Part shown: in pieces, positions 35,012-43,515 of the stretch
Layout of the letters: each line of letters begins with the position of its first letter
Position numbering within the stretch: the stretch's first letter is position 1
Source of the DNA: Streptococcus parasanguinis
GTDB taxonomy: Bacteria; Bacillota; Bacilli; Lactobacillales; Streptococcaceae
DNA length: 64,000 bases
Assembly (NCBI RefSeq): GCF_016648855.1
Contig: NZ_JACLQU010000001.1
Location: forward strand, 186,001 to 250,000
Direction: 5' to 3'
Made by a program: the position numbers and the translations under genes
Notes under the pieces: model-generated
Databases searched by the model: none
What the model was told of the DNA's origin: nothing
The model's input: the letters and a program-made list of their open reading frames with translations, nothing else

Positions 35012-35725
35012 ATGAAACCAGAAGAATTTTATGCCCGTTTAGCCGAACTCGGCTTTCCATTAACTGATCGTCAAAAAGAGCAATACGAACGCTATTTTGA
35101 GCTCCTCGTGGAATGGAATGAAAAGATTAATCTCACTGCCATCACCGAAAAAGACGAAGTCTATCTCAAGCATTTTTATGATTCGATCGCACCCATTTTA
35201 CAGGGTTTGATCGAAAACCAACCCATCCGTCTCTTGGATATCGGGGCTGGCGCCGGCTTTCCGAGCCTTCCTATGAAGATTCTTTTCCCTGAACTAGATG
35301 TGACCATCATTGATTCCCTTAATAAGCGGATCAATTTTCTCCACTTGCTGGCTGAAGAGTTAGGTTTGAGCGGAGTTCATTTCTACCATGGACGTGCTGA
35401 GGACTTTGCACAAGATAAGGCCTTTCGTGCCCAATTTGATATCGTAACCGCCCGCGCGGTTGCCCGCATGCAGGTCCTCTCTGAACTGACAATTCCTTAC
35501 CTGAAAGTAGGGGGACGTCTTCTTGCTCTTAAGGCCAGCAATGCTCCAGAAGAGTTGGAAGAAGCCAAAAACGCCCTCAACCTGCTCTTTAGCAAGGTTG
35601 AAGACAATCTACAGTATGAATTGCCAAATGGCGATCCACGCTATATCACTCTTGTCGAAAAGAAAAAAGAAACCCCCAATAAATACCCAAGAAAAGCAGG
35701 CATGCCTAATAAGCGGCCATTGTAG
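35012..35725 (+). CDS. rsmG: 16S rRNA (guanine527-N7)-methyltransferase
   Basis: Methylates G527 of 16S rRNA; loss gives low-level streptomycin resistance in other bacteria. 237 aa. SAM-binding motif [17 protein letters not shown] (about 71-87), acidic [11 protein letters not shown] and the later [14 protein letters not shown]. Basic C-terminal tail ending GMPNKRPL. Probably leaderless (see promoter). Transcribed away from lemA; the transcript end is provided by the 176-bp repeat element. Confidence 0.95.
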   Translation: MKPEEFYARLAELGFPLTDRQKEQYERYFELLVEWNEKINLTAITEKDEVYLKHFYDSIAPILQGLIENQPIRLLDIGAGAGFPSLPMKILFPELDVTIIDSLNKRINFLHLLAEELGLSGVHFYHGRAEDFAQDKAFRAQFDIVTARAVARMQVLSELTIPYLKVGGRLLALKASNAPEELEEAKNALNLLFSKVEDNLQYELPNGDPRYITLVEKKKETPNKYPRKAGMPNKRPL

Positions 35726-35759
35726 TAAGATACAAAGGGCTAAGAGGATAAAGTCAAAT

Positions 35760-35935
35760 AAGAGGCTGGACAAAAGTCCTGGCCTCTCAATTGTCTTTAG
35801 ATTGTCGAGCAAGACGCAGTGGTTGAGTGGGCTCTACTACGCTGATTTCATCAGCTTTTACAGCCCTACTCAACTGTGCGGAGGTGGGACGACGAAATCG
35901 AATTCTAATGAATTACCGATTTCTGTCCCACTCTC
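35760..35935 (+). repeat. Dispersed 176-bp structured repeat, copy 1
   Basis: From AGAGGCTGGACAAAAG to GTCCCACTCTC. About 94 percent identical by eye to 53767-53942, which is in the opposite orientation. It contains a GAGGC-TGGAC / GTCC-GCCTC hairpin at the left, a central CGCTGAT/ATCAGC hairpin, and at the right GTGGGAC...GAAATCG paired with CGATTTC...GTCCCAC followed by TTTTTTATTTTT. It therefore serves as the rsmG terminator. No coding potential. Confidence 0.85.
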
Positions 35936-35939
35936 TTTT

Positions 35940-36842
35940 TTATTTTTGTTTCAATTCTGTTCGCAGGGCTTCTTGCTGCTCTTTTGTCAGATGAACTCCC
36001 TTACTTGCTACAATTTGACTAGAGACTTTATTGGCAAAGCTTAAGGCTTGCGCGATATCTAAACCTTCTAAACGAGCGGATATAAAAGCTCCGACATGGC
36101 TATCCCCAGCACCTACTGTATCAACGACTTCTGCTGGGAAACCGTCCGCCTCATACCAGTTGCCATCATAGGCAACCGCTCCTTTTTCCCCCAAGGTGAC
36201 AATGACTAATTGCCCCGTTCTCTGATACAAACGTTCGATGGCTGGCTGGATCTCTCTACACCCAGAAAAAGCCAGTGCTTCAGCCTCATTAACATGGAGA
36301 ATCGGATGCAGATCATAAATTGCTTCCAGTCGATCTTTGGGAATCATGAGTCCGCGTGGTCCTGGTGCGAAAATCACCTGGCCTTCTAATTGCGAAACAG
36401 ACTGCACCAATGCAAGACCGGTTGGCTCCTCGACTTCAAGGCCACACAAGTAGATGTAATCAAACGGATCTGTCTCGATCTCTTTTAGCCACTCTGCTTG
36501 GAAGCTATACTCCACTCCATGATCCGATAAGAAGGTCCTCTCACCATCAGACTCTACAAAGCAATAACAGCACCCATTGGCCCCCTCTAATGAGATGGAG
36601 GAGGAAATTCCCAATTGTTTCAGCTCTTTCCTTATAAAATCACCATACATACCAGAACCGACTGGCGAAACAAATTGGTAGGGCTGCGACAAAAAATGAA
36701 GGATATTGACGACATTAAAGGCACAACCTCCTACAGACCATTGCTGGTGATCAATATGAGCATCTCCTTCACGACTCGGCAAACGATCCAAGTAAATCAT
36801 CACATCACAAACTGTAGAACCAATAATTAACGCAGCTGTCAT
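35940..36842 (-). CDS. PfkB-family carbohydrate/nucleoside kinase
   Basis: 300 aa ribokinase fold. N-terminal GSTVCDVMIYLDRLP, sugar-binding WSVGGCAFNVVNILHFL and the C-terminal catalytic VDTVGAGDSHVGAFISARL (anion hole and base Asp). Conserved GEKGAV. Could be a sugar, deoxynucleoside or pseudouridine kinase; no gene context narrows it. Extended -10 TGGTATAAT lies about 40 bases upstream with AAGGAG before the ATG. Confidence 0.87.
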   Translation of the reverse strand: MTAALIIGSTVCDVMIYLDRLPSREGDAHIDHQQWSVGGCAFNVVNILHFLSQPYQFVSPVGSGMYGDFIRKELKQLGISSSISLEGANGCCYCFVESDGERTFLSDHGVEYSFQAEWLKEIETDPFDYIYLCGLEVEEPTGLALVQSVSQLEGQVIFAPGPRGLMIPKDRLEAIYDLHPILHVNEAEALAFSGCREIQPAIERLYQRTGQLVIVTLGEKGAVAYDGNWYEADGFPAEVVDTVGAGDSHVGAFISARLEGLDIAQALSFANKVSSQIVASKGVHLTKEQQEALRTELKQK

Positions 36843-36925
36843 CTTTTTCTCCTTACTTTGCCTTCTATTATACCAGAGGAAACATAAAAAACAACCAACC
36901 CCTTGTGGAGTGGTTGCTTCTCTTT

Positions 36926-37678
36926 TTAATCACGATAAACAGGTTGAGGCCCAAAGGTTTGGGAAACCGGCATGATTTCAATCCGATTGACATTGACATG
37001 CTTGGGCTGTTGGAGCAACCAAGCTACGGTGTTGGCAATGTCTTCCGGCTGAATGGCATGGGCATCTCGATAGAGGGCTTCTACCCGTTTTTCGTCTCCT
37101 TTAAAGCGAACAGAAGAGAACTCCGTTCCTTCGCAAAGACCGGGTTCAATATTGCTGACACGAATCTTCTTGCCAGCTAGATCCGCCCGAAGATTGAGGG
37201 AGAATTGCTTGACAAAAGCCTTGGATGCCCCGTAAACATTGGCCCCTGGATAAGGCACAGTTCCTGCTGTAGAGCCCAAATTGATAATATAGCCATCATT
37301 TCGTTCCACCATCTGGGGCAAGATTTTCCTTGTCAGATAGGTCAAGCCGACAATATTGGTCTGAATCATGGTCAGCCAGTCTGCGACCTCTGCTTCATAA
37401 GCTGGGGCGAGGCCTAGGGCCAAACCAGCATTATTGACCAAAACATCCACTCTCTCCCAAGCTTTTGGCAAACTGGCAAGTGCATGATCTACCTGAGAAA
37501 GATCCGTCACATCCATTTGCAGGGGATAAAAGGCTTCTCCCAACTCTTCTTGGAGGGCCTGTAATTTTTCGATGCGTCTAGCTGATCCGATCACACGGTA
37601 TCCATCTGCTACTAAACGACGGCAAATCGCTTGACCAAAGCCAGCTGAAGCTCCTGTTACTAAAATCGTTTCTGACAT
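36926..37678 (-). CDS. Short-chain dehydrogenase/reductase (YdfG-like)
   Basis: 250 aa classical SDR. NADP-binding TGASAGFGQAI (about 7-17), NNAGLALG, catalytic Ser in NLGSTAGTVPYPG and the YGASK catalytic Tyr/Lys. The C-terminal IEPGLCEGTEFSSVRF matches 3-hydroxy acid / serine dehydrogenases of the YdfG type. ATG at 37678 is preceded by GGAGG with 7-base spacing. Confidence 0.9.
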   Translation of the reverse strand: MSETILVTGASAGFGQAICRRLVADGYRVIGSARRIEKLQALQEELGEAFYPLQMDVTDLSQVDHALASLPKAWERVDVLVNNAGLALGLAPAYEAEVADWLTMIQTNIVGLTYLTRKILPQMVERNDGYIINLGSTAGTVPYPGANVYGASKAFVKQFSLNLRADLAGKKIRVSNIEPGLCEGTEFSSVRFKGDEKRVEALYRDAHAIQPEDIANTVAWLLQQPKHVNVNRIEIMPVSQTFGPQPVYRD

Positions 37679-37779
37679 GACATTACCTCCATGGATTGTA
37701 AAAACGTCCCTGATTGACAAAGATCCATCAGGTTCTGTTTCGACTTAGAATCTAGATGAAACAATCCTATCTTGCAAAA

Positions 37780-37833
37780 TTACTTCTTGTATTGGAAGGA
37801 AAAATCCTTCAGTTCAATCATTGCTTCTTTCAT
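37780..37833 (-). pseudogene. Remnant start of an ABC (ECF-type) transporter ATPase gene
   Basis: Seventeen codons, MKEAMIELKDFSFQYKK, then a TAA. MIELKDFSFQY is the typical first strand of an ABC ATPase, and the longer stretch closely resembles, from memory, the start of a streptococcal two-domain ECF ATPase. It begins directly at the end of the nucleoside phosphorylase gene (TAAATG), as an operon partner would. The Walker A region and all that follows are missing; about 100 bases of non-coding sequence separate it from the SDR gene. Confidence 0.45.
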
Positions 37834-38607
37834 TTAGTTTGCCTTTTCCCAAAAGAGCGCAAATTGGATGGCTAACTCCGCGATGCGATCCTTGCCATCT
37901 AAGTCCTCATGACTAGATAAGGTTCGGATATCCCATTTTTCTTCAGAGAGGTGGTCCGCCGCGTAGAAAAAATGGCAGAGTTCAAAGCCCCGAAAAGCTG
38001 CTAATGCCGCCACTGCCGAACATTCCATATCCACACAGATGGCTCCTGCTTCCTTTCGACGTTTCATCTTGTCGATGGTTTCCCGATAGGGAGCATCGGT
38101 CGTCCACACTTTTCCTGACTGATAAGAAACCTTGTGACTGTCCAGAAAAGCTTGGAAGAGAGGAAGGCTTTCCTTATTTACTTCCACTTCATCACTAGCC
38201 GGAAGATAGTGGTAGCTGGTCCCTTCATCACGAAGAGCTGCTGTTGGAATGATGATGGAGGTCGCTTCAATATCCCTGTCCAAAACCCCACAAGTCCCAA
38301 AAAGAACGAGTTTTTCCATCCCAAATTGAATCAAATCCTCAATAATTCCCACACAAGAAGCTGCCCCAACGGGCGCATTAAAGGCAGCGATCTGTTGGTC
38401 TCCGATAGTGATCCCATAAACGAAAACTTCAAAGTTGGCCATGGAGGTTCTTGTGATGACCTCATGTTCATAATTTTCAAGGAGGCGCGCAAAAGTTACT
38501 CTTGAAAAGCAAGAGATGACTACTTTGGGAAATCCTTCAATTGGTTTGTGTAAGTCTTGTGGATTAATAATAGCCTGTCGGTTGGCGTCAAATTCTTCTA
38601 ACAGCAT
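37834..38607 (-). CDS. Nucleoside phosphorylase (uridine/purine type)
   Basis: 257 aa PNP/UDP family. Phosphate- and nucleoside-binding blocks: GAASCVGIIEDLI, LFGTCGVLDRDI and the ribose-binding AICVDMECSAVAALAAFRG. Start: the ATG at 38607 (MLLEEFD) has AAAGAGGTG 6 bases upstream; an earlier in-frame ATG at 38625 would put that site inside the gene. Likely recycles nucleosides. A broken ABC ATPase start directly follows, suggesting the gene once headed a nucleoside or vitamin uptake operon. Confidence 0.88.
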   Translation of the reverse strand: MLLEEFDANRQAIINPQDLHKPIEGFPKVVISCFSRVTFARLLENYEHEVITRTSMANFEVFVYGITIGDQQIAAFNAPVGAASCVGIIEDLIQFGMEKLVLFGTCGVLDRDIEATSIIIPTAALRDEGTSYHYLPASDEVEVNKESLPLFQAFLDSHKVSYQSGKVWTTDAPYRETIDKMKRRKEAGAICVDMECSAVAALAAFRGFELCHFFYAADHLSEEKWDIRTLSSHEDLDGKDRIAELAIQFALFWEKAN

Positions 38608-38693
38608 TTCGTGCACCTCTTTCATTCTACTTCTAGGTCCCTATTATACCACAATTAGCCTAGTCATTGGTTTTTGATCAAAGGTAAGAGTAT

Positions 38694-38751
38694 AAAAAAG
38701 AACTGCTCCCAGACGTTAGATTTTTCGGATCAAACGTCGGAAGGACAGTTC
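38694..38751 (-). terminator. Terminator after the DUF4299-type gene
   Basis: Long stem on the minus strand: GAACTGTCCTTCCGACGTTTGAT pairs with ATCTAACGTCTGGGAGCAGTTC, with small mismatches, then six T. Confidence 0.8.
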
Positions 38752-38763
38752 ACTTCGATATTG

Positions 38764-39669
38764 TTACTTGTTTTCCAATTGCGCTAATTCTAGCAAGCGT
38801 TCTTTGGACAATTTTTTAATTTCAATTTGACTAGCATCAAGCAGCTGGAATTCATCTGGCTCTAAGGCCTCCAGTAAGTCCTTCAGAGCAAGAGAACCAA
38901 TTGGATGGTAATTTTCTGGCTTATCCGGATCTCCATCGATCGCAACCAATAGCACCCGCCAATCAATGATACCTGCTAAGCCCACGATTTCTACATATTC
39001 TGCAGGAACATGTGGCACCCGTGGCAAGACCGTATCCGTATCTTCTGTCAAGCTATAGCTGGCTAAGAAGGCTCCTGTCTCCTCCTGTTGGTAAAAACGG
39101 ACTTGACTGAAATAAGCTGCACTATATTGAATCTTCTTGATAAAGGCGGAGTAGGCTTCTAGGGGATGGACATGGTTCAAGACTTCCTGCACTGTATCCC
39201 GATCCAAATAGACCGGATGAGCGAAGCCTTGTACTTCAAACTCTTTTAGATCTTTTTCCTTGGTCAAATTCCCCAGCGTTTCTAGGATAACGACTTCATA
39301 ATCAAAATGGAAAATAGAATCTGGAGTATAGCTCACGCCGTCGCTAGCCACAATCTCCGTTCCCAACACTTCTGCTAAACGACTGATCCAGCGCAGGGCC
39401 AACTGCCAATCTTCTTCTATCGCAAAAGAGGGCACCTGAATTTGATAGGACTCTTCCTCATCAAAATAGCATAACTGCAGAGGAAGACCACTCTTTCTAT
39501 ACACGATACAGTTCAAGCCTTCAAAATCATTTAAGGGACGATGAAGAGTAGCAGGATCATAGTTGTAGGTTGTTAACCCCTCCACTAATTTAAGAACTTC
39601 CTGTGCTGCGAGTACTTTCTGATAGCCAAATAAGCTCTTTTTATTTTTGATTGAAAACACGATACTCAT
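38764..39669 (-). CDS. Uncharacterised protein, DUF4299-like
   Basis: 301 aa, soluble, acidic, without signal peptide or membrane helix. Starts MSIVFSIKNKKSLFGYQKVL and has repeated FxxDYEVVILETLGNL-type strands. I associate it with the streptococcal DUF4299 family by overall size and the N-terminal block; this is tentative. Function unknown. It is flanked by its own promoter (TGCTATACT near 39702) and a strong terminator, so it is a single-gene unit. Confidence 0.6.
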   Translation of the reverse strand: MSIVFSIKNKKSLFGYQKVLAAQEVLKLVEGLTTYNYDPATLHRPLNDFEGLNCIVYRKSGLPLQLCYFDEEESYQIQVPSFAIEEDWQLALRWISRLAEVLGTEIVASDGVSYTPDSIFHFDYEVVILETLGNLTKEKDLKEFEVQGFAHPVYLDRDTVQEVLNHVHPLEAYSAFIKKIQYSAAYFSQVRFYQQEETGAFLASYSLTEDTDTVLPRVPHVPAEYVEIVGLAGIIDWRVLLVAIDGDPDKPENYHPIGSLALKDLLEALEPDEFQLLDASQIEIKKLSKERLLELAQLENK

Positions 39670-39732
39670 TTGTTTTCTCCTTTGTGAAATCGCTTACCTA
39701 AAGTATAGCACAATTTTCAATCAATTTCCATA

Positions 39733-39760
39733 TAAAAACAGCCTGAGCTTTCAGACTGTT
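39733..39760 (-). terminator. Terminator after trhO
   Basis: Ten-base stem AACAGTCTGA / TCAGGCTGTT on the minus strand, AAGC loop, then TTTTTAT. Confidence 0.78.
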
Positions 39761-39768
39761 TGTTCCTA

Positions 39769-40752
39769 TTATGCAGGTGCTCCATCCAGCGTCTCACCGA
39801 TAAGTGCCAAACGCCCAGCAACCTCTGCTTGTGACAAGTTATGTTCTTCTACATAACGATTGCGAGGGTGAACCCGGCACTCATGCGAACATCCGCGAAG
39901 ATACTTGTCTTCGTTTTCTTCTGAGGTCAAGATGCGACGGTTACAGAAAGGATTTCCACAGTTGACATAGCGTTCACATGGTGTTCCATCAAACCAATCT
40001 TTTCCGACAACGCTTGGATCGACATGGTTGACGTCGACTGCAATCCGCTCGTCAAAGACATACATTTTCCCATCCCACAGTTCGCCTTGAACTTCTGGGT
40101 CTTTCCCGTAAGTGGCGATTCCACCGTGCAATTGACCGACATCTTTGTAGCCTTCACGGACCATCCAACCTGAGAATTTCTCACAACGGACTCCACCAGT
40201 ACAGTAGACGACAACACGCTTGTCCATGAATTTTTCCTTGTTATCACGGACCCATTGTGGCAACTCACGGAAGTTGCGGATGTCTGGACGAATAGCCCCA
40301 CGGAAGTGACCAAGATCGTACTCGTAGTCGTTTCGAGTATCAAGGACAACGGTATCCTCGTCGAGAAGAGCATCTTTAAATTCTTTTGGAGACAAGTAAG
40401 CACCTGTCGTTTCAAGAGGATTGATGTCGTTATCGAAGTTATCATCTTCTAAACCAAGGTGGACAATCTCTTTCTTATAACGTACAAACATCTTCTTGAA
40501 AGCTTGCTCTTCTTCCTCATCGATCTTGAACCAGAGATCTTCCATCCCTGGAAGGCTGTGAACGTAGTCCATGTATTTTTGCGTTGTTTCGTAGTCACCA
40601 GAAACGGTTCCGTTGATCCCTTCATCAGCGACTAGGATACGACCTTTAAGGCCGATTGATTTACAGAAAGCCAAGTGATCAGCCGCAAATTGTTCTGCGT
40701 TTTCGATGGGAACATATTTATAGTAAAGTAATACACGAATAGGTTTTGCCAT
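39769..40752 (-). CDS. trhO: tRNA uridine(34) hydroxylase TrhO (YceA), rhodanese type
   Basis: Hydroxylates U34 of certain tRNAs in an oxygen-dependent way. 327 aa. N-terminal acylphosphatase-like UPF0176 domain (1-95, [16 protein letters not shown]), rhodanese domain (about 125-220) with active-site loop [15 protein letters not shown], and a C-terminal Cys/His-rich region ([16 protein letters not shown], then [17 protein letters not shown]) typical of Firmicute members. Own promoter and terminator. Confidence 0.93.
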   Translation of the reverse strand: MAKPIRVLLYYKYVPIENAEQFAADHLAFCKSIGLKGRILVADEGINGTVSGDYETTQKYMDYVHSLPGMEDLWFKIDEEEEQAFKKMFVRYKKEIVHLGLEDDNFDNDINPLETTGAYLSPKEFKDALLDEDTVVLDTRNDYEYDLGHFRGAIRPDIRNFRELPQWVRDNKEKFMDKRVVVYCTGGVRCEKFSGWMVREGYKDVGQLHGGIATYGKDPEVQGELWDGKMYVFDERIAVDVNHVDPSVVGKDWFDGTPCERYVNCGNPFCNRRILTSEENEDKYLRGCSHECRVHPRNRYVEEHNLSQAEVAGRLALIGETLDGAPA

Positions 40753-40844
40753 AATATTCTCTTTTCTAAGATTAAATTATCAGAATTTTTCATTCAACTA
40801 TACCAGTATACTCTCCCAAGAAAACGAATGCAATTTATTTGACT

Positions 40845-40875
40845 GAAAAATAAAAGCCTGGGAGACCAGACTTTT
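40845..40875 (-). terminator. Terminator of the XRE/membrane-protein operon
   Basis: AAAAGTCTGG / CCAGGCTTTT stem on the minus strand with TCTC loop, then ATTTTTC. Confidence 0.78.
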
Positions 40876-40891
40876 ACACGATGAAACCAAG

Positions 40892-41382
40892 TTACTCTTC
40901 CTTTTCCAACTGATCCAGATATGCATCATAGCGTTTTTTCTCAACTTTTGCAAGAAGCATTACAAGGGTATTCACTCCCCATACAATTGGAAGATTCAGT
41001 AAAAAGGTAATAGGAAGTACTAATAAGAATTTTGAATGGAAGGGATTTGACTGATAGACAGCCTGGTTTAATTGAAAATTTTGAGCCCAGATGAACAAGG
41101 AGAGAATTGAGGTTACTGCAACAATTCCCGTCACATTTAGATAGCTATAACTGATAAATCTCACACCCAATCGTTGACAACGAACAGAATAATACAATCC
41201 TGAGACGATGAGTAAGGCTACCACCATGATTGGACTGAGCCCCACCTTAGATGTAAAAATGGATCCTACACTAAAAACAGTTAAGGCAAGGAAAAGAAAA
41301 CCAGCCGTCTCAGCTCCAGCCTTATTAGCTAAGCCTTCTTCTCGTTCATCTATGATTGTTTGTTCAGCAATTGTAATCTCAT
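40892..41382 (-). CDS. Membrane protein with a frameshifted start
   Basis: The reading frame ending at 40892 is open for 163 codons back to 41383. It encodes EITIAEQTIIDEREEGLAN..., then four hydrophobic segments and a charged end YDAYLDQLEKEE. But no ATG, GTG or TTG occurs in that frame before a GTG at 41245, which lacks a ribosome binding site. The well-placed ATG (41382, AAGGAG six bases upstream) is one base out of frame and reaches a stop after 10 codons. The N-terminus resembles that of the upstream paralogue (KEPIVKDERT). Most likely a one-base deletion just after the start; an ATT start is the alternative. Confidence 0.6.
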
Positions 41383-41392
41383 TGCTTTCTCC

Positions 41393-41875
41393 TTATTCTT
41401 CATCCTCTAACTCTGCCTCGATCTTCTCTTGTTTTTTCCGATTGATAAGAGCAAGTGGTTTTTCAAGCAGATCTGTCAGGATGGCAAAAACGATGATTTC
41501 TAATAAAATTTTGATCAGATACTTGGGACTCAAGATAAAGCTCGTTGCCTCTCGCTTTCCAATCACATCCATGGCTATCATCAGCACAGCAAAGAATAGA
41601 CCTGACCCAAGGCGACTTAACCAGCTATCTTTTTCTAACATATCTCGAACATCAATACCTGAACTGATCCTTCTCACAAAGGCATAGGCTCCCATGGCAA
41701 TCAGAAGGAACATCTCAGGGAGATAAGCGACTAGGTCTAAGTCCAGGATACTGGATTTCACAAAGGCGGATAGGGCAATAAAGCAGGTCATGCCAAGGAC
41801 AAGTTCTCCTGCGATTTTTCCATCAAGTAGCATGGTCCGTTCATCTTTTACAATTGGTTCTTTCTTTTGTTTCAT
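41393..41875 (-). CDS. Four-helix membrane protein (DUF6773-like)
   Basis: 160 aa. Cytoplasmic charged N-terminus MKQKKEPIVKDERT, then four hydrophobic segments (about 26-46, 50-70, 91-108, 118-140) and a Lys/Glu-rich tail. I cannot name its function; similar proteins often follow small XRE regulators in Firmicutes. AGAGGAAACAT precedes the ATG. Middle gene of the operon XRE - this gene - frameshifted paralogue. Confidence 0.7.
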   Translation of the reverse strand: MKQKKEPIVKDERTMLLDGKIAGELVLGMTCFIALSAFVKSSILDLDLVAYLPEMFLLIAMGAYAFVRRISSGIDVRDMLEKDSWLSRLGSGLFFAVLMIAMDVIGKREATSFILSPKYLIKILLEIIVFAILTDLLEKPLALINRKKQEKIEAELEDEE

Positions 41876-41902
41876 ATGTTTCCTCTTTCTATGTTAAAAC
41901 TG

Positions 41903-42097
41903 TTACTCCCAGAACAGTTGATCCAGCGTCTTATCCAAGGTCTTACAGATGGCAAGGCAGAGACTGAGGGTTGGGTTATACTTTCCCGCCTCAATCAGAC
42001 CGATGGTCTGGCGCGTCACTCCAATGGCATCTGCAAGATCCCCCTGGGTCATATCATGCTCGACCCGGGCCATTTTTAATTTGAGATTTTTCGCCAC
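41903..42097 (-). CDS. Small XRE-family regulator (GTG start)
   Basis: 64 aa, a bare helix-turn-helix of the Cro/C1 type: MARVEHDMTQGDLADAIGVTRQTIGLIEAGKYNP, ending LDQLFWE. GTG at 42097 has AAAGGAAAATCAT upstream; the overlapping ATG at 42100 is out of frame. It heads the small membrane-protein operon and likely represses it by binding the 18-bp palindrome that overlaps the -35 box. Confidence 0.85.
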   Translation of the reverse strand: MAKNLKLKMARVEHDMTQGDLADAIGVTRQTIGLIEAGKYNPTLSLCLAICKTLDKTLDQLFWE

Positions 42098-42127
42098 ATG
42101 ATTTTCCTTTCTTGTTTTTATAGCTTT

Positions 42128-42155
42128 ATTATACACTATATTTTCTATTTTGCAA
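42128..42155 (-). promoter_or_regulatory. Promoter of the XRE operon
   Basis: Minus strand TTGCAA (42150-42155), 16-base spacer, TATAAT (42128-42133). Confidence 0.65.
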
Positions 42156-42168
42156 TATATATATTGCA
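42151..42168. promoter_or_regulatory. Perfect 18-bp palindromic operator
   Basis: TGCAATATATATATTGCA is a perfect inverted repeat overlapping the -35 box of the XRE operon, the expected site for autorepression. Confidence 0.6.
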
Positions 42169-42191
42169 TTTTGTAAAAAATATTTTTGATA

Positions 42192-42229
42192 AAACTAAGA
42201 AAGCCTGGTTTCCCAGGCTTTCTTAGTTT
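42192..42229 (-). terminator. Terminator of the met transport operon
   Basis: Perfect 17-bp stem (AAACTAAGAAAGCCTGG on the minus strand with its complement), loop GAAA, then a short T run. The mptD stop codon lies inside its first arm. Confidence 0.88.
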
Positions 42230-42810
42230 CCTCTTCTTTTTGTTAGAAATGACTGTAGGATATATGATAGTCCCCATCCTAATCCAGCACCCAGTATGAC
42301 CGTGAGGACAAAGCAAGTGATGGTCGCTAGATCTGGTGATACCATCACTCGATTGACATAGTCTATCGATTTACCACGATCCAGTAAAGACATGCGGTAA
42401 CTGGCTGGATAGAACCACATCATAAGAATGGGCCCTGTTGTCGCAAAGGCAAAAATAACAAAAGACAAGGCGTTTCGTAAATTCAAGCGAAAACGACCAC
42501 TTGAGGCGACCATCTCCGCAAAACTTCCGGCGATCAAGGCTGGAATAAAGGCACCTGCACCATGACGCGAAAAGAGAAAGAAGGAGCCGATCACGCAGCC
42601 AACTATAAAGATAGATCCAACTCCTTTTATTTTTTCTAGATAATAGCGGTAGATCGTCCCGCCAAACAAGGCTGAAAAGGCAGGAGCATAAAACATATTT
42701 CCTTGATGATCGACCAGATTTCCAACTAAGACCCCCAGTCCAATCGCAAGAAAATAGAGGAAAGTGAAGGCTCCAACTTGTTTTATTTGATTCACATTTA
42801 TTCTATTCAT
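42223..42810 (-). CDS. MptD-family ECF-type membrane S component
   Basis: 195 aa, about six hydrophobic segments (VGAFTFLYFLAIGLGVLVGN, then YAPAFSALFGGTIYRYY and others) and a short basic C-terminus. Length and the N-terminal pattern fit the Trep_Strep/MptD family of putative ECF transporter substrate-binding subunits. It is the last gene of the metQ-M20-metN-metI operon, as in pneumococcus, so it may take up a methionine- or thiol-related vitamin or assist uptake; not proven. Confidence 0.75.
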   Translation of the reverse strand: MNRINVNQIKQVGAFTFLYFLAIGLGVLVGNLVDHQGNMFYAPAFSALFGGTIYRYYLEKIKGVGSIFIVGCVIGSFFLFSRHGAGAFIPALIAGSFAEMVASSGRFRLNLRNALSFVIFAFATTGPILMMWFYPASYRMSLLDRGKSIDYVNRVMVSPDLATITCFVLTVILGAGLGWGLSYILQSFLTKRRGN

Positions 42811-42822
42811 TGGATACTGATC

Positions 42823-43515
42823 CTAACGATGGCTAATTTTCTTCGAAAGGAAGTCCCCGATAAATTGGACCAGAACGATAAGAATCAGGATCAATAAGGT
42901 CGCCACAAAGATGACATCATTGTTAAACATGTTTTTCCCGTAGTTGATGGCCAAGGTTCCTAATCCTCCAGCACCAACGGCACCTGCCATGGCGGTTTCT
43001 CCAATCAAGGAAATGATGGTCACTGTTGTTACACGGATCAAATCAGGAAGCCCTTCACGAAGGTAGACACCGACAATATCCCAGAAGGTTGCCCCACTGG
43101 CTTGTGCTGCTTCAATCACCCCTCCATCCAACTCGGACAAGACCACTTGGACTTGGCGGGCAAAGAATGGAAAGACAGCCAAAGACAGCGGAACAAGGGC
43201 TGCTGTAGGACCAATGGTATTTTTCAAGAGCAAGTAGGTCAAGGGATTAATAAAGGCCAACAAGATAATGAAAGGAATGGCGCGGAACAAGGAAGTAATC
43301 TTATCCAAAATTTGGAAAACGATTCTATTTTCGATGACACCACCTGGACGGGTCAAGACTAACAAAAGTCCTGTCACCAAACCTAAAAATCCACCAATAA
43401 TGAAGGAAATAACGGTCATGTAAAGAGTCAAGTAAATAGCGGTTCCCCATCCATACTGGCCAGACCACCCTAATTTATAGACATTTGGTAAATATGTTTG
43501 AATTAACTGGATCAT
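42823..43515 (-). CDS. metI: Methionine ABC transporter permease MetI
   Basis: 230 aa with five membrane helices and the BPD permease motif: [27 protein letters not shown] (EAA loop). Pairs with MetN and MetQ for D/L-methionine uptake. The start overlaps the metN stop by 4 bp (ATGA). Belongs to the MetI/YaeE family by the C-terminal [16 protein letters not shown]. Confidence 0.93.
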   Translation of the reverse strand: MIQLIQTYLPNVYKLGWSGQYGWGTAIYLTLYMTVISFIIGGFLGLVTGLLLVLTRPGGVIENRIVFQILDKITSLFRAIPFIILLAFINPLTYLLLKNTIGPTAALVPLSLAVFPFFARQVQVVLSELDGGVIEAAQASGATFWDIVGVYLREGLPDLIRVTTVTIISLIGETAMAGAVGAGGLGTLAINYGKNMFNNDVIFVATLLILILIVLVQFIGDFLSKKISHR

